Both the position numbers and the translations under genes were made by a program. Source: Sphingopyxis sp. PAMC25046 (GTDB taxonomy: Bacteria; Pseudomonadota; Alphaproteobacteria; Sphingomonadales; Sphingomonadaceae). From it: a stretch of DNA of 64,000 nucleotides. Positions within the stretch are counted from its first letter, which is position 1; each line of letters opens with the position of its first letter. The stretch spans positions 3,720,001 to 3,784,000 of the forward strand of contig NZ_CP039250.1 in the NCBI RefSeq assembly GCF_004795895.1. The letters run 5' to 3'. This document shows positions 51,883 through 62,600 of the stretch, in pieces. The notes under the pieces were generated by a model. It had not been told where the DNA came from and made no database searches. It worked only from the letters and a program-made list of their open reading frames with translations.

Positions 51883-52829
51883 AAAGCTTCACCTACGAGC
51901 GTGCAGAGACGCCCGCCGCGGCAACCGCCGCCTTCGCGCGCACCCCGGGCGCGCGCTTCATCGCGGGAGGCACCAACCTGCTCGACCTGATGAAGCTCGA
52001 GATCGAGACGCCGGCGCACCTGATCGACGTGAGCCGCCTCGGCTTCGACAAGATCGAAGCGACGAACGACGGCGGATTGCGGATCGGCGCGATGGTGCGC
52101 AACACCGACCTCGCCTCGGACGCACGCATCCGGCGCGACTATGGCCTCCTCTCGCGCGCGCTCGTCGCCGGCGCTTCGGGACAGCTTCGCAACAAGGCAA
52201 CGACCGCGGGCAATTTGCTCCAGCGCACGCGCTGCCCCTATTTTTACGACACCAACCAGCCGTGCAACAAACGCAAGCCCGGCAGCGGCTGCGCCGCGAT
52301 CGGCGGTTTCAGCCGTCTGCATGCCGTTGTCGGCGCAAGCGAGGCGTGCATCGCCACCCACCCCAGCGACATGGCGGTCGCGATGCAGGCGCTCGACGCC
52401 GCGGTCGAAACGGTCGACGCGGCGGGCAAGGCCCGCAGCATCGCCCTCGCCGATTTCTATCGCGCGCCCGGCAGCACGCCGCATCTCGAAACGGTGCTCG
52501 CGCCGGGCGAGCTGATCACCGCGGTAACGCTGCCGAAACCGCTCGGTGGCACCCACATCTATCACAAGGTCCGCGACCGCGCCTCCTATGCCTTCGCGCT
52601 GATCTCGGTCGGCGCGGTGATCCGGCGCGACGGCAGCGGGCGCGTCGCGCTCGGCGGCGTCGGGTACAAGCCGTGGCGCACCGAGGCGGCCGATGCCGAA
52701 TTGCCGCGCGGTGCCAAGGCGACCGCCTCGGCGCTCCTTGCCGGCGCGAAGACGAGCCACGAAAATGCCTACAAGCTGCCGTTGGTCGAGCGAACGCTCG
52801 CCGGGGTGCTGATGCAAGCAAAAGGTTGA
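51879..52829 (+). CDS. paoB: Periplasmic aldehyde oxidoreductase, FAD subunit
   Basis: 316 residues of the CO-dehydrogenase flavoprotein fold: FAD-binding [15 protein letters not shown] and [14 protein letters not shown]. The four cysteines ([24 protein letters not shown], plus a later one) are those that bind an extra [4Fe-4S] cluster in E. coli PaoB. Starts ATG 51879 in ATGA overlap with paoA; ends 4 bp before paoC. FAD is presumably the electron exit site. Confidence 0.92.
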   Translation: MKSFTYERAETPAAATAAFARTPGARFIAGGTNLLDLMKLEIETPAHLIDVSRLGFDKIEATNDGGLRIGAMVRNTDLASDARIRRDYGLLSRALVAGASGQLRNKATTAGNLLQRTRCPYFYDTNQPCNKRKPGSGCAAIGGFSRLHAVVGASEACIATHPSDMAVAMQALDAAVETVDAAGKARSIALADFYRAPGSTPHLETVLAPGELITAVTLPKPLGGTHIYHKVRDRASYAFALISVGAVIRRDGSGRVALGGVGYKPWRTEAADAELPRGAKATASALLAGAKTSHENAYKLPLVERTLAGVLMQAKG

Positions 52830-52833
52830 GCCC

Positions 52834-55041
52834 ATGAAGTTCGACACGCCCGCAACCGACAATCCGATCGACCGGCTGAAGGTCGTCGGCAAGCCGACGA
52901 ACCGCATCGACGGCCCCCTCAAGACAAGCGGCACCGCACCCTATGCCTATGAACGGCACGATGTCGTGCCCAACCAGGCCTATGGCTATGTCGTCGGCTC
53001 GGCGATCGCAAAGGGCCGCATCGCCTCGATGGACCTCGGCGCCGCAAAAGCCGCGCCCGGGGTCCTCGCCGTCGTCACCGCCGCCGACGCGGGCAAGCTC
53101 GGCAAGGGCAACTTCAACACCGCGCATCTTCTCGGCGGTCCCGACATCGAACATTATCACCAGGCGATCGCGGTCGTCGTTGCCGAAAGCTTCGAGCAGG
53201 CGCGCGCGGCCGCCGCGCTCGTTCGCGTCCAATATGATCGCGCGAAGGGCAATTTCGACCTCGCAAAATCGATGGACGGCGCGGTCAAGCCGCCGCCGGC
53301 CTTCGGCACAGAGGCGGACACTCGCTTCGGCGATTTCGATGCGGCCTTTGCAAGCGCGCCGGTCAAGCTCGACGCGCGCTACACGACGCCCGACCACAGC
53401 CATGCAATGATGGAACCGCACGCGTCGATCGCGAGCTGGGACGGCGACAGACTCACACTCTGGACATCGAACCAGATGATCGCATGGTCGGTCGGCGACA
53501 TGGCGAAGACGCTGGGTATTCCCAAGGAGAATGTCCGGCTGGTCTCGCCCTACATCGGTGGCGGCTTCGGCGGAAAATTGTTCATCCGTTCCGACGCTCT
53601 GCTCGCCGCGCTCGGCGCGAAGGCCGCCGGGCGTCCGGTGAAGATCGCGCTGCCGCGGCCGCTCATGACCAATAACACCACGCACCGCCCCGCGACGATC
53701 CAGCGCATCCGGCTCGGCGCGACGACCGACGGCAAGCTCACTGCGATCGGCCACGAAAGCTGGTCGGGCGACCTCAAGGGCGGCAGCCCCGAAACCGCGG
53801 TCGCGCAAACGCGCCTCCTCTACGCCGCGCCGAACCGGATGACCGCGATGCGACTCGCGACGCTGGACCTTCCGGAGGGCAATGCGATGCGCGCGCCCGG
53901 CGAAGCCCCCGGACTGATGGCGCTGGAAATCGCGATCGACGAAATGGCGGAAAAGCTAGGCCTCGATCCGGTCGCTTTCCGCGTGCTCAACGACACGCAG
54001 GTCGACCCCGAAAAGCCCGAGCGGCGCTTTTCGCAGCGCCGGCTCAACGAGTGCCTCGAACTCGGCGCCGAAAAATTCGGCTGGAAGAGCCGCAAGGCGG
54101 AACCCGGCGCCACGCGCGACGGCCGGTGGCTCGTCGGCATGGGCGTCGCTGCGGCCTTCCGCAACAATCTCAACGAAAAATCCGCGGCACGCGTCCGCCT
54201 CGACCGCAATGGAACCGTAACTGTCGAAACCGACATGACCGACATCGGAACCGGCAGCTACACGATCATCGCGCAGACCGCCGCCGAGATGCTCGGCGTC
54301 CCGCTCGAACGCGTCGAGGTTCGCCTCGGCGACTCGACCTTTCCCGTCTCGGCGGGCTCGGGCGGCCAGTGGGGGGCGAACAGTTCGACCGCCGGCGTCT
54401 ATGCCGCATGCGCAAAGCTGCGCATGGAGGTCGCCGAAAAGCTCGGACTCGACCCCGCGGCCGCGGTCTTCGAAAACGGCAAGGTCCGCGCCGGGGGCAA
54501 GGGGGTCGCGCTCGCAAAGGCCGCGGCCGATGGCGATCTCGTCGCCGAAGATATGATGGAATATGGCGACCTCGCCCAAAAATATCAGCAGTCGACCTTC
54601 GGCGCGCATTTTTGCGAAGTCGGGGTGGACGCGATGACGGGCGAGATACGGGTGCGCCGGATGCTCGCGGTCTGCGCCGCCGGACGCATCCTCAACCCCA
54701 AGGCCGCGCGCAGCCAGGTCATCGGCGCGATGACGATGGGCGCAGGCGCGGCGCTGATGGAGGAACTGGCCGTCGACAAGAGGTTCGGCTTCTTCGTCAA
54801 TCACGATCTCGCCGGCTACGAAGTCCCCGTCCACGCCGACATTCCGCATCAGGAGGTGATCTTCCTCGACGAGGTCGATCCGACCACATCGCCGATGAAG
54901 GCCAAGGGCGTCGGCGAACTCGGCATCTGCGGCGTCGCCGCCGCGGTCGCGAACGCCGTCTATCATGCGACGGGCGTTCGCGTGCGGAACTACCCGGTCA
55001 CGCTCGACAAGCTGATCGACAAACTTCCGGACCTCGCGTGA
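52834..55041 (+). CDS. paoC: Periplasmic aldehyde oxidoreductase, molybdenum subunit
   Basis: 735 residues of the xanthine oxidase-type molybdopterin subunit. Seen are the aldehyde oxidase domain near the N-terminus (APYAYERHDVV), Mo-pterin binding blocks (YIGGGFGGKL; TDIGTGSYTIIAQ; GGQWGANSS) and the catalytic Glu695 in GVGELGICG. Without its own export signal, it would ride on the Tat signal of PaoA. It oxidises aldehydes to acids, perhaps detoxifying aromatic aldehydes. The cofactor is expected to be the cytosine dinucleotide form. Confidence 0.93.
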   Translation: MKFDTPATDNPIDRLKVVGKPTNRIDGPLKTSGTAPYAYERHDVVPNQAYGYVVGSAIAKGRIASMDLGAAKAAPGVLAVVTAADAGKLGKGNFNTAHLLGGPDIEHYHQAIAVVVAESFEQARAAAALVRVQYDRAKGNFDLAKSMDGAVKPPPAFGTEADTRFGDFDAAFASAPVKLDARYTTPDHSHAMMEPHASIASWDGDRLTLWTSNQMIAWSVGDMAKTLGIPKENVRLVSPYIGGGFGGKLFIRSDALLAALGAKAAGRPVKIALPRPLMTNNTTHRPATIQRIRLGATTDGKLTAIGHESWSGDLKGGSPETAVAQTRLLYAAPNRMTAMRLATLDLPEGNAMRAPGEAPGLMALEIAIDEMAEKLGLDPVAFRVLNDTQVDPEKPERRFSQRRLNECLELGAEKFGWKSRKAEPGATRDGRWLVGMGVAAAFRNNLNEKSAARVRLDRNGTVTVETDMTDIGTGSYTIIAQTAAEMLGVPLERVEVRLGDSTFPVSAGSGGQWGANSSTAGVYAACAKLRMEVAEKLGLDPAAAVFENGKVRAGGKGVALAKAAADGDLVAEDMMEYGDLAQKYQQSTFGAHFCEVGVDAMTGEIRVRRMLAVCAAGRILNPKAARSQVIGAMTMGAGAALMEELAVDKRFGFFVNHDLAGYEVPVHADIPHQEVIFLDEVDPTTSPMKAKGVGELGICGVAAAVANAVYHATGVRVRNYPVTLDKLIDKLPDLA

Positions 55042-55054
55042 GTCCCCATCCCGC

Positions 55055-55621
55055 TCAGCGCAGGTCTTCGGGACGGTCGATATCGGCAAGCTCGAGCGAA
55101 TCCCCGGCGACGAGCAGGGCACCGGCGAGCAAGGCGCGCGCGCCGCGATCGCCTTCGATATTGCGCAGTGCCTCGAAGTGCGAACGCGCAAAAAGCGCCG
55201 GCGGCATCGCGGTGCCGTCGCGCCCCGATGCGACGATCGACGCCTTGGCGGGGTCGAACGCCGCCAGCAGCGACTTGATATGCTCCGGTCCGACGAACGG
55301 CATGTCGCCGAGCGTCACCAGCGCCGCATCGGCGCCCGACAGGTCCGCCCGCTCGATCGCGAGGGCGAGCGAGGAGGACAATCCGCGCGCAGGCTCGGCA
55401 TTGACAATGATTTCGAACCCAAAATCCGACAGGATCGCGGCGACCTCGCTTCCCGCGCGGCAGACCGCGATCAGGCGGCCGGGCCCGATCGCGACCAGCG
55501 TCTTCGCCGCCATGAGCGCGACCGGTTCGCCGCGAACCCGCGCAAGCAGCTTGTCGCTTCCGAAGCGCTCGGAACGGCCGGCCGCCAGCAGGACGGCGGC
55601 GATGCGATTGGCTTCGATCAC
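55055..55621 (-). CDS. Molybdenum cofactor cytidylyltransferase-like (MocA) protein
   Basis: 188 residues of the MobA-like NTP transferase family: LLAAGRSERFGSDKLL (nucleotide-binding loop), VTLGDMPFV (metal Asp) and SGRDGTAMPPALFARSHF. It would convert molybdopterin to its CMP dinucleotide for the PaoC subunit. Start is GTG at 55621, 8 bp after GGGAGAC; no ATG is in a suitable place. It is convergent with paoC (13 bp) and divergent from the XdhC gene (51 bp). Confidence 0.87.
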   Translation of the reverse strand: MIEANRIAAVLLAAGRSERFGSDKLLARVRGEPVALMAAKTLVAIGPGRLIAVCRAGSEVAAILSDFGFEIIVNAEPARGLSSSLALAIERADLSGADAALVTLGDMPFVGPEHIKSLLAAFDPAKASIVASGRDGTAMPPALFARSHFEALRNIEGDRGARALLAGALLVAGDSLELADIDRPEDLR

Positions 55622-55672
55622 GGCATTGTCTCCCGTTGCGCGGCGGCCAGGCAATTCAGCGGGTCGATCGCG

Positions 55673-56656
55673 ATGACCGGATTGGCGACATCTTCGCTCG
55701 ACATATTGCACTTTCTGCGCAGCCGGGGCGAGTCCGGCGACGCCTGCGTCCTCGTGACGCTCACCGGCATCGAAGGTTCGTCGCCGCGCACCCTCGGCGC
55801 GCAGATGGCGATCGCGGCGAACGGCGATTATGCCGGTTCATTCTCGGGCGGCTGCATCGAGGCGGCCGTCGTCGCCGAAGCCCTCGACGCGCTCGCGGCG
55901 GGTGCCCCGCGCCTCGTGCGGTTCGGCCTCGGCTCGCCCTATCTCGACATCCGGCTGCCCTGCGGCGGGGGCATCGACCTTCTGTTCGCGCCGCAGCCCG
56001 ATCCCGCGGCGATCGAGACGGCCATCGCGTTCCTCACAGCACGAAAGCCCGCAGCGCTGGCGCTCGCGCCCGCGGGGCTCCGCCTTGCCGAGGCGAGCGC
56101 GCCGACCGGTTGGCGCGGCGACGACTTCGTCGTCACCTATGTGCCGCAGCTTCGCATCCTGGCGTTCGGGCAGGGCGAGGAACTGACGGCGGCAGCGACA
56201 CTGGCTGCGGCCTCGGGCGCCGCCACCACCGCCTTCTCGCCCTATGCGCGCGATATCGCTGCCCTTGGCGCGGCCGCGGTCGATGCGGCGCTTCTCCCCT
56301 ATCGAGGCTGGCGCCCGGACATCGGCTCCGACCCCTGGACCGCATTTCTCTTCCTTTTTCACGACCGCGACTGGGAAGAAGAGCTGATACCCTGGGCATT
56401 GGAACAGTCGCGCTTTTACGTCGGCGCACTCGGTAGCCGCCGGACGCACGCCGATCGCAAGATCATGCTCGAAGCCGCCGGCGTGGCGGCCGAAGCGATC
56501 GCATCGCTCCGATCGCCGGTGGGCCTCATCCCGTCGACGCGCGATCCCGCGACCCTTGCCATTTCGGTGCTTGCCGAAATCGCCGAGCAGTTTGCGGCCG
56601 ATGCGTTTCTATCCTTGGCAGGTCCGCGCCGCGAACCTGCCCTCAGCGCATCCTGA
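55673..56656 (+). CDS. XdhC/PaoD-family molybdoenzyme maturation protein
   Basis: 327 residues. The N-terminal XdhC/CoxI domain shows LVTLTGIEGSSPRTLGAQM and SGGCIEAAVVAEAL with the conserved Cys; the C-terminal Rossmann domain ends with IGSRRTHADRK-like LGSRRTHADRK and HADRKIMLEAAGV. It binds cofactor and inserts it, with sulfuration, into PaoC. Start ATG at 55673 lacks a strong ribosome site, so another start is possible. Together with the mocA-like gene it completes a self-contained pao locus. Confidence 0.88.
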   Translation: MTGLATSSLDILHFLRSRGESGDACVLVTLTGIEGSSPRTLGAQMAIAANGDYAGSFSGGCIEAAVVAEALDALAAGAPRLVRFGLGSPYLDIRLPCGGGIDLLFAPQPDPAAIETAIAFLTARKPAALALAPAGLRLAEASAPTGWRGDDFVVTYVPQLRILAFGQGEELTAAATLAAASGAATTAFSPYARDIAALGAAAVDAALLPYRGWRPDIGSDPWTAFLFLFHDRDWEEELIPWALEQSRFYVGALGSRRTHADRKIMLEAAGVAAEAIASLRSPVGLIPSTRDPATLAISVLAEIAEQFAADAFLSLAGPRREPALSAS

Positions 56657-56698
56657 CGTTTCGGGCCCCAACCTCGCGAGCGCCGGATTCGAAGCCGC

Positions 56699-59600
56699 TC
56701 AGAAGCGAACCCGGAAGCCCGCGGTGCCCTTCAGATTATAGCCGGCGCCAAAGTCGGCGATGGCCGTGTCACCCGACACTTCGGTGTAGAGGGTGAAACG
56801 GTCGCCGCCCCAGCTATAGCTGCCGCCAAGGCCGAGTTCGCCCGACAGGCGATGGTCGCGATTGGCGATCGGCGTCCCGGACACGTCGGCAACCGCACCA
56901 TCGAGCCATTCGTAGCTGAGGTTCATCACCGAATAGAGCCGCGTGCGGCGGGTATCGCCCGACCGGCCCTTCCAGCTCGTCTGGTGATCGATCGCAAGAC
57001 CCCAGCGGGTCTTGAGGCTTTCGCCCGTCGCAGCCGAAACCGCGGCGTCCGACGGATCGACGAAGCGATCGAAATCGACCTTGGAATAGCTCATCTGGAT
57101 TTGCGGCGTGATCGACAGGTTGCGCCCGATCGCGGTCTGCTTGCCGAGTTCGAGGCTGAACGCCTGCCCGTCGCCCTTGTTGCCCTGAGCCAGCGAACCG
57201 AGAATGTTCGATTCAAGGTCGCTGTCGAACCAGCTGAGCTTGACCTGCCCGTCGACATAGAAGCCCTTGGGCCCATACCATGTCATCGTCGCGCCGACGC
57301 CATAGCCTTGCGTATCGATCGTGCCGTTGCCGAAGATCGACGTCACGGCACTGTCCGCCTTGCCATAATGCGCGGTCAGGCCGCCGACGAGCGCGGCGCC
57401 GTCGCTGCGCTCTGCCAGCACTGCATCGAGCCCGAGTTGCGCCTGCCACTGGTCGACCTTGCGGTCGGCACCGCTCGTCGAGACAAGCGCTTCGGGGCGC
57501 TGGCGTTCGGATTCGAACCGGCCCCACAGCCCGGCCCCGGCGATCGGCGAAGCGGCCCACGACCGGTTGCCGACGCGCTGCTGCAACGTCGGCAAGCGAT
57601 TAAGCGACTGGAGTGCACCGACATAGGCCTCATAGACGGGAACCCCGGGCTGATAGAGCGGTCCTTCGGGATTTCCGCCATCGTCGAGCAGCGCCGAGCG
57701 CAGATACCAGTCGCCGTCCTGCGGCGTCGCGATGCCGTTCTTGTAGAGCCGGTAGCCATAGGCGCCGGCGATCACCGCCTGCTCGCCGTCGAACAGATAG
57801 TCGCCGTCGAGCGTGAAATCGCCGTTCGAAGCGCCGGCGACATCGACAATCTTGATGCCCTCGACCGTCTGCGCGCCAAGGCCGCCGCGATTGACCACGG
57901 TCACCCGCGTGTTGCCCGAGGTCGCGCCGTTCACGACCAGACGGTCGGCAAGCGATGCGTCGCCGCCAAGCTCGGCCTCGATCTCGAGCACACCGCCCTC
58001 GCCGCGATAGTCGCCTGCGACCGTCAGCGCCCCGATGCTGCCGCCCGGTGCGACGACGCCCGCGTTGACGATGCTGCCGACGCGGCCCGCGCCTTCGAGG
58101 CGACCGGCCGAATTGACCGTCACCGCACCGCCAAGGCTGCCCTGCACGGCCAGCGTGCCGCCGGCGACCGTCGTGCTGCCGCCGAAGCCGCCGTTGTCGG
58201 CGGTGACGAGCAACGTGCCCGCACCATTCTTGGTCAGCGCACCCGTGCCCGAGAAGAGACCGTTATAGGTAAAGACCGTATCGGCCGCGGTCGCGATCGT
58301 ACCCCCGCCGGTCACGGCGAAGCCGCGCGCGCTCGTAAGAGTTGCGCTCGTCTCCAGCGTGCCGCCATCGAGCGTCACTTCGCCGCTCGCCGCGCCGAGA
58401 TTGGCGTCGTTCGAAATGCGGAGCGTGCCACCCACGATCTGCGTGCCGCCGGTGTAGCTGTTCGTGCCGCCGAGGACGAGCGTCCCCGCATCGGTCTTGA
58501 CCAGCTGCGCCGTACCCGAGAGCGCCGAGTTGATCGTCGCGGTGAAACCCGCGCCAGCTGTGCTGCCGTCGCCGACGCGGATCGTCGCCTGCACCCCGTC
58601 GAGCGCGAGGGCGTCGCCGGTGATGACGTAGCCGTTCGTCGCAAACTGCATGCCGGTGGCCGACACGGCGCCCGGGCCGTTATCGACCGTTACCGTACCC
58701 GCCGTGCCGCCGAAGATCGCAAAGGCGCCATCGGCATAAGGCGCACTGAGGTTGCCCGTCGCGTCGGTCCAGTTGTCGTTGCCGGCGCTGCTCTGCCACA
58801 CGCCGTCGCCGCCGTTGATCACGCCGTCGACCCTCGGCCCGGCCGCGCCGTCCCAGAAGTTCAGCATCAGCCCACCCGAATTGACCAGATTGACCTGCCC
58901 CGCGACCGAGGTCTGGATGGCGGCGTTGGCGCCCGTCGGCATGGTGCCGAAGGTGACGCCATTGTTCGTCAGCGTGCCGCCATAGTTGAACATGCGATAG
59001 ATGCCGACGTCGAACGCGCCGCCCGCCGGAACGCCGACATTGAGCACACCGTCGAGGACAAGGTTTCCACCGACGTTGACGAGGTCGTTGAGCGCACCGC
59101 CCGCGACCCCCGCCTGTCCGAATTCGAAATCGAGCTGCGTCCCCGCCGCAAGCGACAGATTGCCACCGATGGTCAGCGTGCCCGTTCCGCCCGCACCCGG
59201 TGCCAACGTCGCACCGCTGGCGAAGTCGACATTGCCGCCGATCGTCCCCGTACCGCCCAGCGTCGCGCCCGCGGCGACACTGGTCGCGCCGGTCGCCGCC
59301 GAATAGTCGCCATTGACAAACAAGGTGCCCGCTTCGACCGTCGTGGTGCCGGCGAAAGATCCGCTGCCGCCAAGCGCCAGCGTGCCCGCGCCCGCCTTGG
59401 TGAGCCCGCCTGTGCCGCCGACCGGGCCGGTCAGCGTCAAGGTCGTGCCGGCATCGCTGCGGAACACGCCATCGCCGATCAACGTGACGGTGCGGCCCGA
59501 AACGATATCGGCGGTCGTGTGAAGCGCGCCGCCGCCGAGCGACAGCCCGCCGCTCGCGTCGCCCAGATTGGTATCGCTGCCGATCCGGACCGTGCCGCCG

Positions 59601-62600
59601 TTGATTAGCGTACCGCCACCATAGCTGTTGGCGCCGGTCAGAACGAGCGTGCCGGCGTCGGTCTTGAGCAGTTGCGCGGTACCGGCGATCGCCGCGTCGA
59701 TCGTCGTGGTATAGCCTGCGCCCGCGACGCTGCCGTCGCCGACCTGAACGATCGCCTGCGTGCCGGTCAGCGTCAGCGTGTCGCCAGCGATTACATAGCC
59801 ATCGCTCGCGAACTGCATACCCGAGGCGAGAACGTTGCCGCCGCTGTTGTCGATCGTGACCGTGCCGGGCGCGCCCGCGAAGACCGCGAAACTGTCCTGA
59901 GCATAATCGGCGTTGATCGAGCCGTCCGCGTCGGTCCAGTTGTTGAGGCCGCCTGCGACGCGCCACACGCCGTCGCCGCCGTTAAGCGTTCCGTCATGCT
60001 TGGGCCCCGCCGCGCCGTCCCAGAAGCTGAGCGCAAGGCCCATCGAATTGACGAGGTTGACCTGACCCGCGATCGCGGTCTGGACCGACACGCCGCCAGT
60101 CCCACCGGGGATCGCCCCCAGCGTCAAGCCATTGTCGATCAGCGCACCGCCATAGTTGAAGACGCGGTAGATGCCGGGGCCGAAGGTGCCCCCTGCCGGG
60201 ACCGTCACATTGATCGTTCCGTCGAGCGTCAGGTCGCCGCCAACATTGACCAGGTCGTTGAGCGTGCCGCCCGCGACATCGGCCTGCCCTAACTCGTAAT
60301 TCAGGATCGAGCCACCGGCGAGCGACAGATTGCCGCCGACCGTCAGCGTGCCGGCACTTTCCCCCGGTGCAAGGATCGCGCCATCGAGCATGGCGACATT
60401 GCCGCCGATCGTGCCGGTGCCACCGAGCGTAGCGCCCGCAAACACTGTCATAAGGCCGCTCGCCGCCGACTGGTCGCCATTGACCAGCAAAGTGCCCGCA
60501 TTGACGAATGTGGCCCCGGCATAGCTATTGGCACCCGTCAGCGTAAGCGTGCCGAGGCCGTCCTTCGTCAGCCCGCCCGCGCCGGAGAAGCGCGGCGCAA
60601 TGCCGATATTGTGACCGTCGGTGTCGATGATGCCACCGTTTGTGCCGAGCGTGATGTCGTTCGCACCGAAATCGGCGAAGAACTCGCCTTCATCCTGCGT
60701 CGCGCGGAGCACGCCGCCGTCGAACGAGAAATTGACCGTCCCCAAACCGGCACCGATCTGGCTGGTCTCGACAACACCGCGGTTGCCGGTCGTGCCCGCT
60801 ATGGTCACGGTTCCGCTGGACCCCGCCGCGAAGCCGAGCGCGAAGCCGCCCTCGGCGCGGACCAGCCCGCCGTTTTCGACCAGCAGCGAGCCCGTACCAT
60901 CGTTGCCGACGGTCATCGAGAAATCGGTGACCAGCCAGCGCGACCCGGCGCCGGTCACAACGACGCTCCCGGTGGAATTGGCGCCGATATAAGCCTGATT
61001 GCTGGTGACGCTCGCGCCGTTCTCGATACGCATGGAGCCGGTGCCAAAGCTGCCGACGCTCAGTTGCTGGGTGTTGACCCATGACGTGCCGACGCCGGCT
61101 ATGATCGCGTTGCCGTTTCCGGAGGCCCCGACGATCGCGTCATTGCTGGTCACCGTCGCGCCATTTTCGATGCGCAGCGTACCGGCGCCGAAAAGGCCGA
61201 CGTTGATCCGTCCGCTGTTCTCCCACAGCGAGCCGGCGCCGGCTACGAGCACCTGGCCGACGCCGTCGGAATTGGCGCCGATCTGGCCGCCGACGCTGAC
61301 GACCTTGCCGCCGTCGGCAATATTCAACGTGCCGTTGCCGTCATAGCCGACGAGCACATCGCCATTGTTCGTCCAGATCGAGGCGGCGCCGTTGCCACCG
61401 ACACCCAAGACATTGACGATCCCCTGGCTGCCGGCGTTGGAGCCGATCCAGCCCGACTGATTGCTGACCTGGCCGCCTGCGGTGATATTCAGCGTGCCGC
61501 TACCAAACTCGCCGACGACGATGTCGCTTGCGCCGGTCCAGGTCGAAGCATTGCCATTGGCATCCCGCCCCGAAACATTGACGGTCCCCTCGCTGCCCAC
61601 ATCGTCTCCAATATAGGCGATATCCGCGACGGTCACGATGCCGCCATCGAGGATATTGAGCGTGCCGGTGCCAAGGCGGCCGACACGGAGGATACCCGTG
61701 TTGGCCCAGGTCGAGGCGTTGCCGCTGCCGTCGGCGCCTATGACGGTGAGGATGCCCTGCTCGCCGCTTTCGCGACCGATCATGCCGTCCGTATTGTTCA
61801 GCGTGCCGCCGTCCGCGAGCCGTAGTTCGCCGCCCCGGACATTGGTTTCGCCCACGAAACTGTTGTCGCCCGTCAGCACGAGTGTGCCAAGGTCGGTCTT
61901 GATGACGTCGCCGATGCCGGTCAGGTTCGACGCGATGTTGGCGGTATAGGCCGCGCCGCCAATCGAGCCGTCACCGACGCGAATGATCGCCTCTGATTCA
62001 ACGAGCGCGATATCGGTGCCCGCGATGACATAACCGTCGCTGGCGAACTGCATTCCCGATGCCGTGACCGCACCGAGCGAGTCGTCGACGGTTACCGCGC
62101 CACCGACGCCCGAGAAGACCGCGAAGGCCGCGTCGGTGAACGGCGCGTTCGCCGAACCGTCGAACTCGGTCCAATTGTCGTTGCCGCCGCTGGCCTGCCA
62201 CAGGCCGTCGCCGCCCGTGATCACCCCGTCATTCTTGCCGCCGTTGACGCCGTCCCAGAAGCGCATCGTGAGGCCGGTGGTGTTCACCAGATTGACTTGG
62301 TTCGCGACCGATGTCTGCACGAAATAGCCCGCATTGACCGTCAATCCGTTGTCGGTCAGCGACCCGCCATAATTGATGACGCGATAAACGCCGGGTTGGA
62401 AGTTACCCCCAAGGGTCTCCTGCACATTGAGTGTCCCGCCGAGAACGAGGTCGCCGCCCACGTCGATCAGGTCGTTGTACGCGCCGCCAACGACATTCGC
62501 CTGACCGAAGTCGACGTTGAGCGTCGCGGCGGAGGTGAGGTTAAGATCGCCCGCGATCGTGAGCCTGCCCGGAACCCCGCCGACGCTGCCCGGATTGAGG

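Noticed and set aside
56852..59608. A 918-codon open frame antisense to the autotransporter
   Set aside because: Arg/Asp/Ala-rich low-complexity translation with no family features, a by-product of skewed codon use in the repeated passenger gene.
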